A stretch of 13,547 nucleotides of DNA, from NCBI GenBank assembly GCA_947470165.1, contig CANISN010000022.1, positions 1 through 13,547 on the forward strand, written 5' to 3'. Position 1 is the stretch's first letter. Each line of letters begins with the position of its first letter. Below, in pieces: positions 11,156-13,547 of this stretch. Under the pieces are notes generated by a model. It worked only from the letters and a program-made list of their open reading frames with translations. It had not been told where the DNA came from and did no database searches. A program made the position numbers and the translations under genes. This DNA is from Burkholderiaceae bacterium. Its GTDB lineage: Bacteria > Pseudomonadota > Gammaproteobacteria > Burkholderiales > Burkholderiaceae.

Positions 11156-13547
11156 TTAACGAGCAATGCAAGCACTTTGTTGAGTCTGCAAGCTATGCGC
11201 CATTTGCAACAGTTCAGCCAAATGCTTTACCTTCCGACCGGTCTCCTGTTCAATCTGCTCACGACAGCTAAAGCCATTGGTGAGAATGATAGTTTCTTGC
11301 TCGGCTGCGCGAATGGCTGGGAGTAGCACTAATTCGCCCACTGCTTTTGATATTCCTACATGCTCGGGATTAAATCCAAATGAGCCGGCCATGCCGCAAC
11401 AGCCGCTATCGATATAATTGGCCTTCGCTCCCAAAGCGGTGAGAAGCGCGACATCGCCCTTTGTGCCAAACAAAGACTTCTGATGACAGTGGGAGTGAAC
11501 CAAGATATTGCAATCTAGAGGGGGTGGCACATAACCCTGCTCATGCAAGAAATCGCCCAGCAAATAACTACTAGATGACAACAACTTCGCCCTTGGATCA
11601 TGAGGGAAGAACTTTAATAGCTCATCCTTAAATACGGACATACATCCCGGCTCAAGACCAACCACGGCAATAGGAGAGCCATCATCCGCAGAAATCTGAT
11701 CTCCAAGCGCATCCAAAATTTTCTCAAGCTTTTGTTTAGCGAGGTCAAGATAGCCGAAGTCATATAAAGGACGTCCGCAACACAAAGGGGTTTTCGGCAA
11801 GGTGGCTTCAAATCCTGCATGAGCAAGTACTTCTACCGCTGCATTTGCCACTTCTGGATGAAAGTGCTCGCAGAAAGTATCTACCCAAAGAATGACTTTT
11901 TTCTGTCCTACACCAGTAGTTGCAGATTGCTTGAACTGCTTTCTGAAGGATGAGCTAGCAAACTTAGGCAGGCTACGCTCTTGCGCTACACCACCAAGCC
12001 ATTTAGCAACACTAGCTAACACGGGGGTTTCCATTACCCCATTGATTAACCAGGCAAACTTGCTAGCTAGTGGCGCCCAATCACCAATGCGCCCCATAGT
12101 GAGGGCCTGACGGGGTCGACTATTTATTTCATGATAGTGTGACAAAAACTCCGCTTTATATGAAGCCATGTCGACGTGGGCTGGACAATCACTTTTACAG
12201 CCTTTGCAGGAGAGACAGGTATCAAGCGCTTCTTTAAGCTCCTTACTTTCCCAACCATCCTTAATCACCTCGCCTTGTAGCATTTCCCAGAAGAGTCGTG
12301 AGCGGCCACGAGTAGAGAAGCGTTCTTCCTTAGTAGCGCGATAGCTTGGACACATCGTGCCCACTTTTTCACTTCGACACTTACCCATACCAACACAGCG
12401 CTCAACCGCTCTTTGGAAACCATTACCTTCTTGACTCAAGAAATTGAGCCGAGTTTTGATATTGACGACCTTATATTCTGGACCCATGCGTAGGTTTTCA
12501 TCTACACGATAAGGGTGCACAACCTTACCCGGGTTGAGCTTATTTTGTGGATCCCAAATACGCTTGAACTCATGCATCGCGCCCATCAACTCTTCGCCAA
12601 ACATAATAGGCAAGAACTCAGCTCTAGCTTGACCGTCACCATGCTCACCAGTGAGTGATCCTCCAAACGCGACAACTAAGGTTGCGGCATCCCGAATAAA
12701 GGATCTAAATTTAGTAACGCCTTCTGCAGTACGTAAATTAAAAGTGATACGCGCATGAATGCAGCCATCACCAAAGTGGCCATAAAGTGAAGTTTCATAT
12801 TCATAAGAGTCTACTAGCGCCTGGAAGGCTCGCAGGTACTCACCCAAGCGGGCGGGATCCACTGCCGCATCTTCCCAACCCACCACGGGATCAGGAAAAT
12901 TAGGATCAATCGACAGATGGGTAGCCGATGCGCCATTTTCTCGAATCGACCAAATACGCTTTTGTACCAGCGGATCAGACTCAAGCCAAGTTGATGGTTG
13001 AGGACCTTTGGTTCTCGCTTTAAAGTACTGCTCTGCTTTTTGAGCCTGAGCTACCGCACCCTCTAGAGTATCGTCTCCAAACTCTACGACTACCCAAGCG
13101 TTTCCAGGTGGTAATAGATCAATTTCAGCTTTAGCTAAATTCCGCTGTTGCAAACCTCGAATAATTTTGTAATCCAAGCCTTCGATTGCAATGGGATTAA
13201 AGGATTGATATTCGGGTACGGCATCGCCTGCTACATAAATATCCTCAAAACCTAATACCAATACCACGCGCTTTGCAGGACTCTTTACCAATCGTACTTT
13301 GGCAGCGAGTGTTAATGCACAAGTCCCCTCTGTTCCTACTAAGGCCTTGGCAACGTTAAAGCCATTCTCCGGCAAGAGTTGATCTAAGTTGTATCCCGAG
13401 ACACGGCGCTTGATATTTGGAAAGCGGGCACGAATCTGTTCCGCATAGCGATCACGTAAAGTCAGCAAATCTTGATAGATTTGTCCTTTACGACCACCAG
13501 CAGCAATGATTTCTGCTAACTCTAAATCAGATGTTGGACCAACCCAA
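11156..13547 (-). CDS. FAD-linked oxidase fused to Fe-S/CCG domains, D-2-hydroxyacid dehydrogenase type (5'-truncated)
   Basis: The frame is open to the window end, so the N-terminus is missing; 796 residues are visible (first WVGPTSDLELAEI). An in-frame TTG at 13468 is not the start. The first half is the end of the FAD-binding domain (VSGYNLDQLL, VGTEGTCALT) and the FAD-oxidase C domain (YGHFGDGCIHARI and GEHGDGQARAEF). Two 4Fe-4S motifs follow: CVGMGKCRSEKVGTMCPSY near 384 and CLSCKGCKSDCP near 445. Two CCG domains end the protein (LCCGRP near 587, SGCCGMAG near 715), which in GlpC/GlcF-like subunits bind further clusters. This single-chain plan matches YdiJ-like enzymes that oxidise D-lactate or D-2-hydroxyglutarate and pass electrons to an acceptor. 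The substrate cannot be fixed from sequence. No neighbour points to its pathway. Confidence 0.93.
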   Translation of the reverse strand, partial: WVGPTSDLELAEIIAAGGRKGQIYQDLLTLRDRYAEQIRARFPNIKRRVSGYNLDQLLPENGFNVAKALVGTEGTCALTLAAKVRLVKSPAKRVVLVLGFEDIYVAGDAVPEYQSFNPIAIEGLDYKIIRGLQQRNLAKAEIDLLPPGNAWVVVEFGDDTLEGAVAQAQKAEQYFKARTKGPQPSTWLESDPLVQKRIWSIRENGASATHLSIDPNFPDPVVGWEDAAVDPARLGEYLRAFQALVDSYEYETSLYGHFGDGCIHARITFNLRTAEGVTKFRSFIRDAATLVVAFGGSLTGEHGDGQARAEFLPIMFGEELMGAMHEFKRIWDPQNKLNPGKVVHPYRVDENLRMGPEYKVVNIKTRLNFLSQEGNGFQRAVERCVGMGKCRSEKVGTMCPSYRATKEERFSTRGRSRLFWEMLQGEVIKDGWESKELKEALDTCLSCKGCKSDCPAHVDMASYKAEFLSHYHEINSRPRQALTMGRIGDWAPLASKFAWLINGVMETPVLASVAKWLGGVAQERSLPKFASSSFRKQFKQSATTGVGQKKVILWVDTFCEHFHPEVANAAVEVLAHAGFEATLPKTPLCCGRPLYDFGYLDLAKQKLEKILDALGDQISADDGSPIAVVGLEPGCMSVFKDELLKFFPHDPRAKLLSSSSYLLGDFLHEQGYVPPPLDCNILVHSHCHQKSLFGTKGDVALLTALGAKANYIDSGCCGMAGSFGFNPEHVGISKAVGELVLLPAIRAAEQETIILTNGFSCREQIEQETGRKVKHLAELLQMAHSLQTQQSACIAR

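Noticed and set aside
13466..13468. TTG as a start for the hydroxyacid dehydrogenase
   Set aside because: The frame stays open to the window end and the residues before it continue the FAD-domain sequence; the true start is outside.
1..13547. Possible mobile element or defence island
   Set aside because: No transposase, integrase, nuclease, toxin-antitoxin pair, CRISPR repeats or terminal repeats are visible; the region looks like ordinary chromosome.

Overview
The window looks like a stretch of chromosome from a small-genome freshwater betaproteobacterium, most likely Burkholderiaceae and possibly Polynucleobacter. This inference rests on AT-leaning, densely packed genes, two proteins resembling the surface-adhesin E family, a long fused FAD/iron-sulfur oxidoreductase and a typical proteobacterial sigma-54. 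No species marker such as rRNA is present, so the assignment is tentative. I see no tRNA, rRNA, CRISPR array, transposase or phage gene.

Region 1 (1-1838, minus strand) is a probable three-gene operon behind a perfect -10 box: a secreted adhesin-E-like protein, a YcgR-type PilZ c-di-GMP receptor, and a single-pass membrane protein cut off by the window start. Region 2 (1972-3813) holds a 62-residue hypothetical protein on the minus strand and, divergently, rpoN (sigma-54). A pair of direct repeats 32 bp apart lies upstream of rpoN. Region 3 (3824-5643, minus) is a tightly coupled operon: a membrane-anchored protein with a faint resemblance to Ivy lysozyme inhibitors, a second adhesin-E-like protein starting with GTG, and a GGDEF diguanylate cyclase with an intact inhibitory site. 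The DGC and the PilZ protein suggest a local c-di-GMP theme, perhaps aimed at the cell surface. Region 4 (5830-6499, plus) encodes two small coiled-coil proteins anchored near their C-termini.

Region 5 (6624-10646) is the most remarkable part. It encodes three different bactofilins, a RodZ-like protein (cytoplasmic HTH, one membrane helix, periplasmic RodZ C-terminal-type domain), a small membrane/coiled-coil protein and a 293-residue protein of unknown function. The unknown protein begins with the same short F/K-rich motif as one of the bactofilins. Transcription units are: RodZ-like then bactofilin 1 (minus); coiled-coil protein, then bactofilin 2 (plus, separated by a hairpin); and bactofilin 3 then the 293-residue protein (minus). 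A perfect 15-bp bidirectional terminator separates the last two convergent units. I read this as a dedicated bactofilin cytoskeleton locus with a membrane adaptor that borrows the RodZ architecture. The composition is visible in the sequence; the joint function is inference.

Region 6 (10665-11155) has no convincing gene: it holds the promoter of bactofilin 3, a small inverted repeat and a 98-codon open frame with only a TTG start. Region 7 (11156-13547, minus) is a 5'-truncated D-2-hydroxyacid (D-lactate/D-2-hydroxyglutarate type) dehydrogenase that fuses FAD and iron-sulfur modules.
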